Shown here piece by piece: positions 9,024-18,147 of a DNA stretch of 64,000 bases (its first letter is position 1; every line of letters begins with the position of its first letter). A program made the position numbers and the translations under genes. Source of the stretch: Chryseobacterium oranimense (GTDB taxonomy: Bacteria > Bacteroidota > Bacteroidia > Flavobacteriales > Weeksellaceae); contig NZ_CP104203.1 in assembly GCF_025244725.1 (NCBI RefSeq), positions 4,092,001 through 4,156,000 of the forward strand, written 5' to 3'. The notes beneath the pieces were generated by a model. That model did not search any database and was not told the DNA's origin. It was given only the letters and a program-made list of their open reading frames with translations.

Positions 9024-10118
9024 TCAGTTCTCAAATTCTTCAAACGGAATTTTTAGTTGAATGGAAACCTGTTTTTTTTCTTCCGTATTGAGATGGGAGA
9101 GAGAAAGCCCGAGCAACCTTACAGGCTTATCGAAAGGTCTGAGCTCCCATAATTTTTTTCCTGTATTAAAATACTGCTCAGGTGAGGTAAAATACTCTTC
9201 CTTGGTAAAGCTTCTTGTAAAAAGGGAGAAATCTTTATACTTGATCTTTAAAGTTAAGGCTCTTCCCAGGATATTGTTTTTTTGCAGCCGCTGGTGAAGC
9301 TCCTGGCTAAGGTGCTCCAGCTTTTCATTGATCGCCTGATCGTCGAAAAGGTCCTCAAAAAAGGTTCTTTCCACAGCAACGCTCTTCTGAATGCGGTGTG
9401 GTTTTACTTCAGAATGATGAATACCGCGTACCACATTATAATAATAGGAACCGGATTTTCCAAAAAGCTTCACCAGCTCTTCCAGTGTTTTTTTCTTTAA
9501 ATCTTTTCCTTTATAAATTCCCATGCTGAACATTTTGTTCGCAGTTACCTTACCTACACCATAAAATTTTTCTACCGGGAGCTCCTCAAGAAAGCCTTCA
9601 ATTCTATCCGGGTGAATGGTTTTCTGACCATTAGGTTTATTAATATCTGATGCTACTTTTGCCAGAAATTTATTGACGGAAATTCCTGCAGAAGCGGTCA
9701 GTCCTGTTTTTTCAAATATTTTCTGGCGGATTTCCTTCGCAATCTGATTGGCAGATTCTATGTCTTTCTTATTTTCAGTGACATCAAGGTAGGCCTCATC
9801 TAAGGAAAGAGGTTCTACAAGATCGGTATATTCATGAAAAATTTCCCGGATCTGTTTTGATATTTCTTTATACCTCGCAAAACGGGGATGTACAAAAATA
9901 ATGTGCGGGCATTTTTCTTTAGCTGTTTTACTGGGCATAGCAGAACGGACCCCGTATTTTCTGGCTTCATAACTTGCTGCTGAAACTACGCCACGGTGTT
10001 CTCCTCCTACAGCAATAGGTTTTCCCTTTAATGAGGGATTGTCATGCTGCTCCACAGAAGCATAAAATGCGTCCATATCCACATGAATAATCTTACGGAT
10101 GGGAAAAGAAGAATCCAT
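9024..10118 (-). CDS. dinB: DNA polymerase IV (Y-family translesion polymerase)
   Basis: 364 residues from the ATG at 10118. The frame is open 7 codons further (to 10139), but MDSSFPIRKIIHVDMDAFY is the usual type of start. Catalytic carboxylates are in HVDMDAFYASVEQ and LSLDEAYLDVT; the helix-hairpin-helix segment EELPVEKFYGVGKVTANKM and little-finger domain follow. It copies past DNA lesions with low fidelity. It ends IPFEEFEN without an obvious QLxLF clamp-binding tail. A TATCTTTG -7 box lies only 4 bases before this ATG. Confidence 0.92.
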   Translation of the reverse strand: MDSSFPIRKIIHVDMDAFYASVEQHDNPSLKGKPIAVGGEHRGVVSAASYEARKYGVRSAMPSKTAKEKCPHIIFVHPRFARYKEISKQIREIFHEYTDLVEPLSLDEAYLDVTENKKDIESANQIAKEIRQKIFEKTGLTASAGISVNKFLAKVASDINKPNGQKTIHPDRIEGFLEELPVEKFYGVGKVTANKMFSMGIYKGKDLKKKTLEELVKLFGKSGSYYYNVVRGIHHSEVKPHRIQKSVAVERTFFEDLFDDQAINEKLEHLSQELHQRLQKNNILGRALTLKIKYKDFSLFTRSFTKEEYFTSPEQYFNTGKKLWELRPFDKPVRLLGLSLSHLNTEEKKQVSIQLKIPFEEFEN

Positions 10119-10161
10119 ACCGCAAAGATATGGATTCATTTATTTTTGAATTGAGTTCTGA

Positions 10162-10617
10162 TTATATTTTCATCCTCATCGTAGTGAGTAGTGAGTCAAA
10201 GCCGGCTTTTTCATAAGCCTTTACAGCGGATTCATTGTGGGAATAAACATCCAGCCTTACTTCTGAAATGTCTTTAGATTTTGCCCAGTTCAACAGTCCG
10301 TCAAGAATCAATTTGTTGACTCCTTTTCCTCTGTGTTCGGGTTTTACATACATAAATCCCAGGTAAGCATAGTGATCAAAATTAGAATAATTATTATCCG
10401 GTTTTTTAATCCGCGCATATCCGGATGCTACAATTTCATCATTTTCTTCCGCAATGAGTACAAATGCATCTTCAGCCTGTATCAGCTTAAGCAGATCATA
10501 GTAATGAATTTCTCCATCAATAAGCGTGCTGTTGAATGGCCTTTCTGCGGTAACAATTCCCTGTTCAAATTCAAGAAGGACCTTCAGATCCTGTTCTGTG
10601 GCTTCTCTTGTAATCAT
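10162..10617 (-). CDS. GNAT-family N-acetyltransferase
   Basis: 151 residues. The acetyl-CoA-binding motif A is visible in FMYVKPEHRGKGVNKLILD, followed by the motif B region SEVRLDVYSHNESAVKAYEK and GF. The start codon directly abuts the stop of the upstream thioredoxin-like gene (TAAATG), indicating translational coupling in one operon. The substrate is unknown. Confidence 0.85.
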   Translation of the reverse strand: MITREATEQDLKVLLEFEQGIVTAERPFNSTLIDGEIHYYDLLKLIQAEDAFVLIAEENDEIVASGYARIKKPDNNYSNFDHYAYLGFMYVKPEHRGKGVNKLILDGLLNWAKSKDISEVRLDVYSHNESAVKAYEKAGFDSLLTTMRMKI

Positions 10618-11133
10618 TTATTGTAAAAGACGGTTAATGGTTTCCTGTAGTTCCGGATCTTCCGGGGAAATGGCATAATATTTTGCAATAGAGGATTTCT
10701 GGTCTATAACCATGTATCTTGGAATCCAGTTGAGGTCGATATAATTATTGAAATCATTTTTCCAGCCTGAAGCAAACCAGTAATTGTCCTTGTCTTTCAT
10801 ATTGAATCTGTCGAGGCTTTTGTCAAAACCTTCTTTCGATCTTTCCAGGGAAAGGAATACGAAATCTACATTCGGGTTGTTCTTTTCAAGTTCTTCAGCT
10901 TTTGGAAGTGCTTTTAAACAGTCTCTGCACCATCCGGCCCAGAAATCAATCACTAAAACTTTTCCTTTGTGGGCGTCAAGAATCTGCTGAATGGTGATAT
11001 TTTTCCCTTCCTCATCTTCAAGCTTCTGTACAAGGGCTTCTTTGGTGAAGCTGGTTTTAAGCACTTTCGGTTGCTGCTGTGCATAGCCCAGCCCAAAAAT
11101 ACTGATCGTAAGAATTAATGCTAACTTTTTCAT
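10618..11133 (-). CDS. TlpA-like exported thioredoxin-fold protein
   Basis: 171 residues with a signal peptide (1-18, LGYAQQQ). The redox motif WCRDC in DFWAGWCRDCLKALPKAEEL and the thioredoxin-fold strands (VLVIDFWA, VDFVFLSLE, IPRYMVID with the cis-Pro) place it in the TlpA/ResA group of periplasmic disulfide reductases. It is the first gene of a pair with the GNAT acetyltransferase. Confidence 0.85.
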   Translation of the reverse strand: MKKLALILTISIFGLGYAQQQPKVLKTSFTKEALVQKLEDEEGKNITIQQILDAHKGKVLVIDFWAGWCRDCLKALPKAEELEKNNPNVDFVFLSLERSKEGFDKSLDRFNMKDKDNYWFASGWKNDFNNYIDLNWIPRYMVIDQKSSIAKYYAISPEDPELQETINRLLQ

Positions 11134-11236
11134 TCTTTCAATTTCATGTATACAAATCTAAACAATGAAACGCAATTTATAATTAATTTCTTGTGAATTA
11201 GGAAAAATTTAAGAGATTGAGAATTTCTATAAAGAT

Positions 11237-12052
11237 CTATTGATAATTTCTAACCAAGCTTTTTACTACGGTGATGACATTTGGCATTGCTTTATTAGCC
11301 GCATTCAGAACTTCTTCATGGGAAACGGAAAAGGCAATATCCGGTCCGCCGAGATCTGTAACCACCGAGATGCAGAAAACATCCATGCTCATATGTCTGG
11401 CAACAATTACTTCGGGTACGGTGCTCATTCCTACCATATCACCGCCAATAGCTTTAAGCATACCATATTCTGCGGGCGTTTCAAAAGTCGGTCCCTGCAG
11501 AGCTACGTAAACTCCCTGATGAACTTTAATATGATGATCAGCGGCAGCTTTTTCAGCGGTTTCGATCATTTTTTTGTTGTACGGTTCACTCATATCCACA
11601 AAACGCGGCCCGAATGATTCAATATTTTTGCCGCGAAGCGGGTGTTCAGGCATCATATTGATATGGTCTTTCAAAATAACAAGGTCTGCAATACGATATG
11701 CCGGATTGATGCCTCCACAGGCATTGGAAAGGATGAGGTTCTTAATCCCTAGAAGATGAAAAACCCTTATAGGAAAAGTAACCGTTTCCATAGAATGGCC
11801 TTCATAATAATGGAAACGCCCGCTCATCATCAGGACTTTTTTGCCTTCCAGGAGTCCGTAAATTAATTTTCCTCCATGCCCGGCAACTGTCGTTTGAGGA
11901 AAATTAGGGATTTCAGGATAGTCTAAAACGTGAATAGCTTCTACTTCATCCTGTAGCTTTCCCAGTCCGGATCCCAAAACAATCGCAAAGTCCGGAGTTT
12001 CTTTGATAATATTGTGAATGAAATCTGCAGTCTGCTTAATTTTTTCTAACAT
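11237..12052 (-). CDS. Purine-nucleoside phosphorylase (trimeric type)
   Basis: 271 residues, type I PNP (PunA family). Phosphate and substrate motifs are visible: LGSGLGKL, VAGHGGKLIYG, MMSGRFHYYEGHSM, NACGGINPAYRIADLV, and the late Glu/Asn region GPTFETPAEYG and STVPEVIVARH. It cleaves purine nucleosides with phosphate for salvage. The start overlaps the 3' end of lpxK by 17 bases, so translation is coupled even though the pathways are unrelated. Confidence 0.93.
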   Translation of the reverse strand: MLEKIKQTADFIHNIIKETPDFAIVLGSGLGKLQDEVEAIHVLDYPEIPNFPQTTVAGHGGKLIYGLLEGKKVLMMSGRFHYYEGHSMETVTFPIRVFHLLGIKNLILSNACGGINPAYRIADLVILKDHINMMPEHPLRGKNIESFGPRFVDMSEPYNKKMIETAEKAAADHHIKVHQGVYVALQGPTFETPAEYGMLKAIGGDMVGMSTVPEVIVARHMSMDVFCISVVTDLGGPDIAFSVSHEEVLNAANKAMPNVITVVKSLVRNYQ

Positions 12053-13061
12053 AATCTAAGATGATTTGGTTGAATTCTTCCTTTTTATCAATAATGACAT
12101 TGATAGGCCAGTAGTAAACAATTTCTCTAAGATAGTCAAAAGTTTTCAGACGTACGTAATCTTTCTCTGTGGTCAGGATCAGTTTGTATTCGCCCAGTTT
12201 TTTATATTCTGCAGTGATTTTTTTGATGTCATCATCTGTAAAATTATGATGATCCCTGAATTTCAAATGGGTAACCCTTTGGGAGAATTTAGCCAGATGT
12301 TCAAGAAGTGGCTTTGGATTGGCAATTCCCGTGATCAGAAGGATATCGTAATAGTTCAGGTTGTTGTCCGGAAGCATTTTGTCTTTCCCGTATACATTTT
12401 CGTCATAACCGATGGATGAAAAGAATACTTTTTGGTTATAAGAAGGTCTGATCCTTGAAATGTAGTAACGTTTGGTTTCTTCGGTGAGTTCATCGGGACA
12501 TTTGCTGACCATGATGATATCTGCCCTTTTGGAACCGTTTCTGGATTCCCTCAGATCTCCTGCAGGAAGAAGGTGGTCTTTAAAATAAGGATCATTAAAA
12601 TCCGTCATCAGAATATTGAATCCAGCTTTGATTGCCCTGTGCTGCATGGCATCATCTAAGACAAGAACATCAAGATCCATGTCTTCGATGACTTTTTTGG
12701 CGCCGGGAACTCTTTCTTCCGAAACTGCGATAACGAAACGGTTTTTAAAGCGTTCAAAAAGCTGCATAGCTTCATCTCCCACAATTTTATAATTGCTTTC
12801 GTAATTCGTTACTTCATAACCTTTTGTAAGCCTTCCGTAGCCACGCGAAAGAACCCCTGTTCTATAATGTTTAGACAGGAATTGGGCAAGATACATCACC
12901 ATAGGCGATTTCCCGCTTCCGCCCACAGAAAGGTTGCCGACATTAATTATCGGAGTCTTGAATTTTGTCGTTTTAAAAACGCCCAGATCATACATTGTGT
13001 TCCGGATACCCGTTGCCAAATGATAACCGAGGGAAAAAGGATAAAGGTACCATCTTTTCAT
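12036..13061 (-). CDS. lpxK: Tetraacyldisaccharide 4'-kinase
   Basis: 341 residues. An N-terminal membrane-associated segment (PFSLGYHLATGI) is followed by the Walker A GNLSVGGSGKSPMVMYLA, SRGYGR, and the DDAMQHRAIKAGFNILM catalytic region. LpxK phosphorylates the lipid A precursor at the 4' position on the inner face of the inner membrane, which confirms a Gram-negative envelope. It is transcribed with pnp and divergent from truA. Confidence 0.95.
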   Translation of the reverse strand: MKRWYLYPFSLGYHLATGIRNTMYDLGVFKTTKFKTPIINVGNLSVGGSGKSPMVMYLAQFLSKHYRTGVLSRGYGRLTKGYEVTNYESNYKIVGDEAMQLFERFKNRFVIAVSEERVPGAKKVIEDMDLDVLVLDDAMQHRAIKAGFNILMTDFNDPYFKDHLLPAGDLRESRNGSKRADIIMVSKCPDELTEETKRYYISRIRPSYNQKVFFSSIGYDENVYGKDKMLPDNNLNYYDILLITGIANPKPLLEHLAKFSQRVTHLKFRDHHNFTDDDIKKITAEYKKLGEYKLILTTEKDYVRLKTFDYLREIVYYWPINVIIDKKEEFNQIILDYVRKN

Positions 13062-13144
13062 ACGTTTGCAAAAATAGGGAATTTCACAAGGATTTTGAGT
13101 AATATTCTCAAAGACTTTTCAACAAATATTTCATTAAATTAAAG

Positions 13145-13152
13145 TATTTTTG
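13145..13152 (+). promoter_or_regulatory. -7 box (TATTTTTG) for truA
   Basis: TATTTTTG fits the TAnnTTTG consensus and lies 18 bases before the TTG at 13171. It overlaps the more upstream in-frame TTG at 13150, which argues against that codon as the start. Confidence 0.5.
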
Positions 13153-13170
13153 TTGAGTTATTATAATACA

Positions 13171-13905
13171 TTGAGATACTTTATTGAATTTTCTTACAAC
13201 GGGAAAAATTATTTCGGTTATCAGATACAGCCGGATGCCATTTCTGTACAGGAAGAACTGGAAAAAGCACTTTCCACCATTTTAAGGGAAGAAATCAAAA
13301 CCACAGGAGCCGGAAGGACGGATACAGGGGTTCATGCGAAAAAGATATTTGCTCATTTCGATACGGAAAAAGCAGTGGATCAAATGAATTTGCCCTATAA
13401 ACTGAACAGTTTTTTATCTCCCGATATTGCCGTAAAAAGAGTCTTTCAGGTGAAAGATGATTTCCATGCCCGTTTTGATGCCACTCACAGAACATATGAA
13501 TATTATATTTCCCTGGCGAAAAACCCTTTCACCCAGGAATCTGCATGGCAGCACTGGAAAAGACCGCTGGATATTCACAGAATGAATGAGGCCTGTAAAA
13601 TTTTATTTGAATATGAGGATTTTACGAGCTTTGCCAAATTAAAGACCGACAATAAAACCAATATCTGCAAAATATATAAAGCGGAATGGGAGCAGGAAGG
13701 AACTGATCTTAAATTTACGGTTTCAGCCAATCGTTTTCTCAGAAATATGGTTCGTGCTATTGTGGGAACGATGGTAGAAATTGGAAGTGGAAAAATAAAA
13801 CCCGAAGACCTGCGAAAAATTATTGAAGATAAAAACCGTAATGCGGCCGGAACTTCAGCTCCGGGGCACGGATTGTTCCTTGTAGACGTAGGATATGAAT
13901 TTTAA
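13171..13905 (+). CDS. truA: tRNA pseudouridine(38-40) synthase
   Basis: 244 residues if translation begins at TTG 13171, giving (M)RYFIEFSYNGKNYFGYQ, the canonical TruA N-terminus. No ATG precedes this conserved motif in frame, so a TTG start is very likely. The catalytic Asp lies in GAGRTDTGVHAKK, and the second half shows FTVSANRFLRNMVRAIVG. TruA isomerises uridines in the anticodon arm of many tRNAs. Confidence 0.93.
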   Translation: MRYFIEFSYNGKNYFGYQIQPDAISVQEELEKALSTILREEIKTTGAGRTDTGVHAKKIFAHFDTEKAVDQMNLPYKLNSFLSPDIAVKRVFQVKDDFHARFDATHRTYEYYISLAKNPFTQESAWQHWKRPLDIHRMNEACKILFEYEDFTSFAKLKTDNKTNICKIYKAEWEQEGTDLKFTVSANRFLRNMVRAIVGTMVEIGSGKIKPEDLRKIIEDKNRNAAGTSAPGHGLFLVDVGYEF

Positions 13906-14058
13906 TCCCATCATAAAATTTCCGTGATTTTACGGATGTTCTTTTGTTTTGCAGCATCGAAAAAAAAGGTATTTTAGCAATCAATGCTACTTCGTGAAAA
14001 TGTTGCATTATTTTCATAAAACCGGGTAGCTGAATGTTAAATATATAAAACACAAATT

Positions 14059-14400
14059 ATGTTATCAATCTTTATTCTTATAGGTGCTTACAGGTATTAT
14101 GCACAACTGGCAGAAAGATTTGGAAAAACAAAATGGCATTATGGGCTTCTTGCGATCGGGATATATCTTGGAACTCAACTGGTCTTTGGTTTTTCTTATG
14201 GAATTTATGAGGGGCTTACGGACCCTTCTGCCGCAGATAATGTTGACTATACAGGCTTTTCTCCAATCAGTATTGTCAGTTGGATCATTTCAATTGCAGC
14301 CGTATATGGAGTTTATCAGCTTCTTGAAAAGAAATTTGTGAAAGAAAACATCAGTAAGCCTTCTCTGGAAATCGAAAAGATAGGAGATAAGGATTTATAA
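14059..14400 (+). CDS. Small hydrophobic membrane protein of unknown function
   Basis: 113 residues with three likely membrane segments (LLAIGIYLGTQLVFGFSYGI, ISIVSWIISIAAVYGVYQLL and a weaker N-terminal one) and a charged C-terminal tail. I do not recognise a family. It stands alone between truA and the ABC exporter. Confidence 0.6.
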   Translation: MLSIFILIGAYRYYAQLAERFGKTKWHYGLLAIGIYLGTQLVFGFSYGIYEGLTDPSAADNVDYTGFSPISIVSWIISIAAVYGVYQLLEKKFVKENISKPSLEIEKIGDKDL

Positions 14401-14620
14401 TACAGACTGTGGCTTCGAGAGTCTCAGCCACCAGTGGATATTGGGATATTGTTTCTGGTTAACATTTTTAATACCTCTCTAAAACCTCAGGAAAAACGGT
14501 TGAAAAGTGTTTTAAATGGATAGAATTGGTTTAATATATTCATAGTATAAATAATCCTTATCTGAAATTTTCTATGACGATTTGATGAACTTCTACAGGC
14601 TGTCAAATTTTAAAGTATTA

Positions 14621-14628
14621 TTTTTGCA
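14621..14628 (+). promoter_or_regulatory. -7 box (TATTTTTG) for the ABC exporter
   Basis: TATTTTTG fits TAnnTTTG and lies 32 bases before the ATG at 14661. The rest of the 260-base gap 14401-14660 shows nothing else I can identify. Confidence 0.45.
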
Positions 14629-14660
14629 TAGAATTTTAAATTCTTTCTTCAACTCGTACA

Positions 14661-16412
14661 ATGAAAAAACAAGATACCTGGGGGATTGTTAAGAGGCTGT
14701 TCTTTATAGGAATGAAATTCCGGTCCTGGTTCATCCTTACTTTAATCATTTCCGTTTTACTGTCCGTAGTTTCTACCTACAGGCCTTATCTTACTATGGA
14801 GGTGGTGGATAACGATATCACCAAGCTGAAGGATAAAGCGTTAATGATGAAGCATATCTACATGCTGGTAGGTTTGGTTTTTGCAGAAACTGTTTTAAAC
14901 TTTTTTCTGGTTTATTTCTCAAATTATATTTCACAGAACGTTATTCGTGATATTCGCGAAAGGCTTTATGCAAAGCTGATCTATTTCAGGACATCATTTT
15001 TTGATAAAACTCCGATCGGGCAGCTTGTGACCCGTGCTGTAGGAGATGTGGAGACCATAGCTACCGTTTATACTGATGGCTTCCTGATGGTGTTCGGGGA
15101 TATCCTGAGAATTGCTTTTGTTTTGGTCATGATGTTCAGTACCAACGTACATCTGAGCTATATCACGCTGGCGATTCTTCCTTTAATGGTTGTGATTACC
15201 AGATTTTTCCAGAAAAGACTGAAAAAAGCTTTCGGAGACGAAAGAACATGGACGGCCAATCAGAATTCTTTTGTTCAGGAGCGTTTGGCCGGAATGTCGA
15301 TTATACAGGTATTCAACAGGCAGGAAGCTGAATTTAAGAAGTTTGATGATATTAATATTACTCTGAAAAGTGCTTTGCTGAGAACGGTTTTCATCTTCTC
15401 ATTATTTTTTCCTGTAGTAGAGCTTATTTCCTCTTTATTTATCGGGTTTATCCTGTTTTATGGAGGTTACATTACCATCAGTGCCGGTGTAGTTATCGCA
15501 TTTATCCAGTATATTTCTATGCTGATCCGTCCGTTAAGGCAGATTGCAGACCGTTTCAATAATATCCAGAGAGGAATTGTAGGAGCGGAAAGGGTATTGG
15601 GAGTAATGGATGAAGATTATGCGATGCCGAATACCGGGACAGCTAAGAAGGATCACTTTGATGGTAAAATTGAATTCGAAAAGGTACATTTTGCTTACGA
15701 TGAGAAGCAGGAGGTATTGAAAGGAATTGATTTTAAAGTAAATCCGGGAGAAACGGTAGCCATCGTGGGAGCAACCGGAGCTGGAAAATCTACTATTATC
15801 AGCCTTATCACAAGACTTTATGATATTAATTCAGGGAACATCAGAATTGATGATGTTGACCTGAAGGATTATGAGCTTTATAACCTGAGAAGCCATATCG
15901 GGGTTGTTCTTCAGGATGTATTCCTTTTTCACGGAAGTATTTTTGAGAACCTTGCGTTTGGGGATGAAAGCATTACGCTGGAAAAAATAAAAGCCGGAGC
16001 AAAAGAGATTGAAGTAGACCAGTTTATCGAGCAGCTTCCGGGAGGCTATGATTTTGTAGTCAGTGAAAGAGGTTCTTCTATTTCTTTAGGTCAGAGACAG
16101 TTGTTATCTTTCCTTAGGGCTTATTTATCAGACCCTAAAATCCTGATTCTGGACGAGGCTACTTCTTCTATAGACCACGAAAGCGAAAAGCTGATCCAGA
16201 GAGCAACAGAAAAGATTACCAAAAACAGAACTTCCATTATTATTGCCCACAGGCTTTCCACCATTGAAAAGGCGGATAAAATTATTGTCATGGAACATGG
16301 TAAAATTGTAGAAGAAGGGAAGCATCTTGAGCTTCTTGATAAGAACGGATATTACTCAACCCTTTACAAAGCACAGCTGAGACATGAAGTGGAGCTGGAA
16401 GAAGAGAAATAG
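14661..16412 (+). CDS. ABC exporter half-transporter (MsbA/LmrA-like)
   Basis: 583 residues: a six-helix type I exporter domain (about 20-310) joined to an ATPase domain. ATPase motifs: Walker A GATGAGKST, Q-loop GVVLQDVFLF, signature ISLGQRQ (LSGGQ in the consensus), Walker B ILILDEATS, and the IIIAHRLST switch histidine. The divergent signature is common in the Bacteroidota members of this family. It probably works as a homodimer exporting lipids or drugs; the substrate is unknown. A terminator follows. Confidence 0.9.
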   Translation: MKKQDTWGIVKRLFFIGMKFRSWFILTLIISVLLSVVSTYRPYLTMEVVDNDITKLKDKALMMKHIYMLVGLVFAETVLNFFLVYFSNYISQNVIRDIRERLYAKLIYFRTSFFDKTPIGQLVTRAVGDVETIATVYTDGFLMVFGDILRIAFVLVMMFSTNVHLSYITLAILPLMVVITRFFQKRLKKAFGDERTWTANQNSFVQERLAGMSIIQVFNRQEAEFKKFDDINITLKSALLRTVFIFSLFFPVVELISSLFIGFILFYGGYITISAGVVIAFIQYISMLIRPLRQIADRFNNIQRGIVGAERVLGVMDEDYAMPNTGTAKKDHFDGKIEFEKVHFAYDEKQEVLKGIDFKVNPGETVAIVGATGAGKSTIISLITRLYDINSGNIRIDDVDLKDYELYNLRSHIGVVLQDVFLFHGSIFENLAFGDESITLEKIKAGAKEIEVDQFIEQLPGGYDFVVSERGSSISLGQRQLLSFLRAYLSDPKILILDEATSSIDHESEKLIQRATEKITKNRTSIIIAHRLSTIEKADKIIVMEHGKIVEEGKHLELLDKNGYYSTLYKAQLRHEVELEEEK

Positions 16413-16429
16413 AATAAAATGATATAATA

Positions 16430-16461
16430 AAAGAGAGCTTTGAAAATGAAGCTCTCTTTCT
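16430..16461. terminator. Bidirectional terminator
   Basis: Stem AAAGAGAGCTT (16430-16440) pairs with AAGCTCTCTTT (16449-16459) around an 8-base loop, between the convergent ABC exporter and methyltransferase genes. Confidence 0.85.
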
Positions 16462-16476
16462 ATTTTAACCACAGAT

Positions 16477-17088
16477 TTATATCTTTTTAAAGCTACAGAA
16501 AATAAAATTCTGAACTGTTCCAAAGGGAGTCGTATGATCCTGAGTGAAACATTTTATCTTTGTAAAATCTGATCTGAATTTTTCAGTCAATGCAACTTCA
16601 TCATATTGCCGGATATCCAGTCCGCTGCATTTTTTCGGTCCGTCTTTTGAAAAAGTTCCCAGGACCATAAATCCTGTTACCCATTTCGCAGCCGTATCGG
16701 TGTATTTTGAAACCTGTTCCACCTGGGTCAGAAAATGAAAGGCAGCCCGGTCGTGCCAGATATCGTAAGTTTCCGAAGGTTCAAACATCGTAATGTCTGA
16801 ATGAATCCAGGTCACCTGATCTGCTTTTTCTCCCAATCTTTCCTTTGCTTTTTCCAGCGCTTTGGCGGAAATATCAAGAACGGTGATATTTTCATATCCT
16901 TCTCCAACAAGAAAATCAACCAGATTGCTGTCTCCGCCACCAATATCAATGATTCTGGCATCCTTTCCCAATCCAAAGGAACGGATGAGGTCAAGGGATA
17001 CTTCCGGTTCTTCCTGTGTCCAGCTTACCTCGTCCGGATTTTTGGTTTCGTATACATTTTCCCAGTGCTTTCTGCTGTTTTCGTTCAT
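16477..17088 (-). CDS. Class I SAM-dependent methyltransferase
   Basis: 203 residues. The SAM-binding motif I is IIDIGGGDSNLVDFL, followed by ITVLDISAKALEKAKERL (motif post I) and the WHDRAAFHFL motif often seen in small-molecule or thiol methyltransferases. It sits 8 bases downstream of a membrane-protein gene in a four-gene operon with an ECF sigma factor and an alpha/beta hydrolase. The substrate is unknown. Confidence 0.82.
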   Translation of the reverse strand: MNENSRKHWENVYETKNPDEVSWTQEEPEVSLDLIRSFGLGKDARIIDIGGGDSNLVDFLVGEGYENITVLDISAKALEKAKERLGEKADQVTWIHSDITMFEPSETYDIWHDRAAFHFLTQVEQVSKYTDTAAKWVTGFMVLGTFSKDGPKKCSGLDIRQYDEVALTEKFRSDFTKIKCFTQDHTTPFGTVQNFIFCSFKKI

Positions 17089-17096
17089 TGGTAGAT

Positions 17097-17687
17097 TTAA
17101 TCTTTTAACTGATTGTTTATTTCTTCAAATTTATCAATTAATCCGTTAATTTTTGCCTGCTGTTTCTTTATTGTTTTCGGCCTTAAATAGAACCAGTTGA
17201 TGGCTATCCAAGCAAAAGTAACGACATAGGCTGTTACTGCATAAATAAACTTCATTCTTGATGTATATTCGTACATATAAAGACAGATTCCTACGAACAG
17301 AAGAATGAAATACAGGTTCAGCATGGTGGTCTGCATGAACTTTTGTTTATTTTTTAGTAGGTAGAGGTTTTGCAGGTACTCACTATTGGTCAGATTGTTG
17401 TCAAGCCTGTAAAAGTTCATAAACAGTTGATTATAGGCAGCTAAAAAAATAACCATAGCCAGGATAACCACTACAATTCCGATTTTAGTTGTGAGCATCT
17501 GAGGCTGATAATGATACCATATCAGTCCGATGAATATGCAGGTTATGATCAGTAAAATATTGGTGACAACAAGTTTTCTTATGTTTTCCTTTTTAAAGCT
17601 CTTCAGTTTGCCAAGCAGCTCTTCTATACTGGGTTTTTCAGCAGTTTGCTGTTTCCAGAGACCTTTAAAATCTATATTAGTAGCCAT
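17097..17687 (-). CDS. Membrane protein co-encoded with an ECF sigma factor (possible anti-sigma partner)
   Basis: 196 residues. A soluble N-terminus (about 1-38) is followed by four likely membrane helices (VVTNILLIITCIFIGLIWYH, IGIVVVILAMVIFLAAYNQL, LNLYFILLFVGICLYMYEYT, AVTAYVVTFAWIAINWFYL) and a C-terminal coil. The start overlaps the sigma gene by 11 bases. Position and topology suggest that the N-terminal domain holds the sigma factor at the membrane, but no known anti-sigma motif (for example HxxxCxxC) is seen. Confidence 0.6.
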   Translation of the reverse strand: MATNIDFKGLWKQQTAEKPSIEELLGKLKSFKKENIRKLVVTNILLIITCIFIGLIWYHYQPQMLTTKIGIVVVILAMVIFLAAYNQLFMNFYRLDNNLTNSEYLQNLYLLKNKQKFMQTTMLNLYFILLFVGICLYMYEYTSRMKFIYAVTAYVVTFAWIAINWFYLRPKTIKKQQAKINGLIDKFEEINNQLKD

Positions 17688-18147
17688 TTTCTTTGAATCT
17701 TTTAGTTAATTTTTCTTTTATCCTGTGGATCTTTACCCGTATGTTTGATTCGGATAATCCTACGATGCCTGCAATTTCTGCCTGCTTTACCTCTTCCAGT
17801 TCGAGGGAAATAATGATCCGGTCCGTTTCCGGCAGCTCTGATATAAACTGATAAAGAAGCTGGATCTGCGGTTCCAGGGATTCCTGCTTTTTTTCTTCAA
17901 GATTGACGGGAAGGTCAGCTTTACTGAATTTCTTCTCTTTTTCAATCTGCTTTAAACAGTTGTTTGAAGCAATTCTAAAGATCCATGTTCCGATACCGGA
18001 TTCATTCCTGAATTTCGGAAGCTGCTGCCAGACAATAATGAATGTTTCCTGTGCGAGATCCTGTGCCAGCTCGGAATTGTTTACATATCCCATGCATAAA
18101 CGGAAGATCTTCTGCCAGTATAGCTCGTATATATCCTCAAATACCAT
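17677..18147 (-). CDS. RNA polymerase sigma factor, ECF/sigma-70 family
   Basis: 156 residues. Region 2 is visible in FRLCMGYVNNSELAQDLAQE and FIIVWQQLPKFR with TWIFRIASNNCL; region 4 in LPETDRIIISLELEEV and KQAEIAGIVGLSESNIRVK. It starts by a one-base overlap (TAATG) with the upstream hydrolase and overlaps the next membrane-protein gene, so it lies inside one operon. Its regulon is unknown. Confidence 0.88.
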   Translation of the reverse strand: MVFEDIYELYWQKIFRLCMGYVNNSELAQDLAQETFIIVWQQLPKFRNESGIGTWIFRIASNNCLKQIEKEKKFSKADLPVNLEEKKQESLEPQIQLLYQFISELPETDRIIISLELEEVKQAEIAGIVGLSESNIRVKIHRIKEKLTKRFKENGY

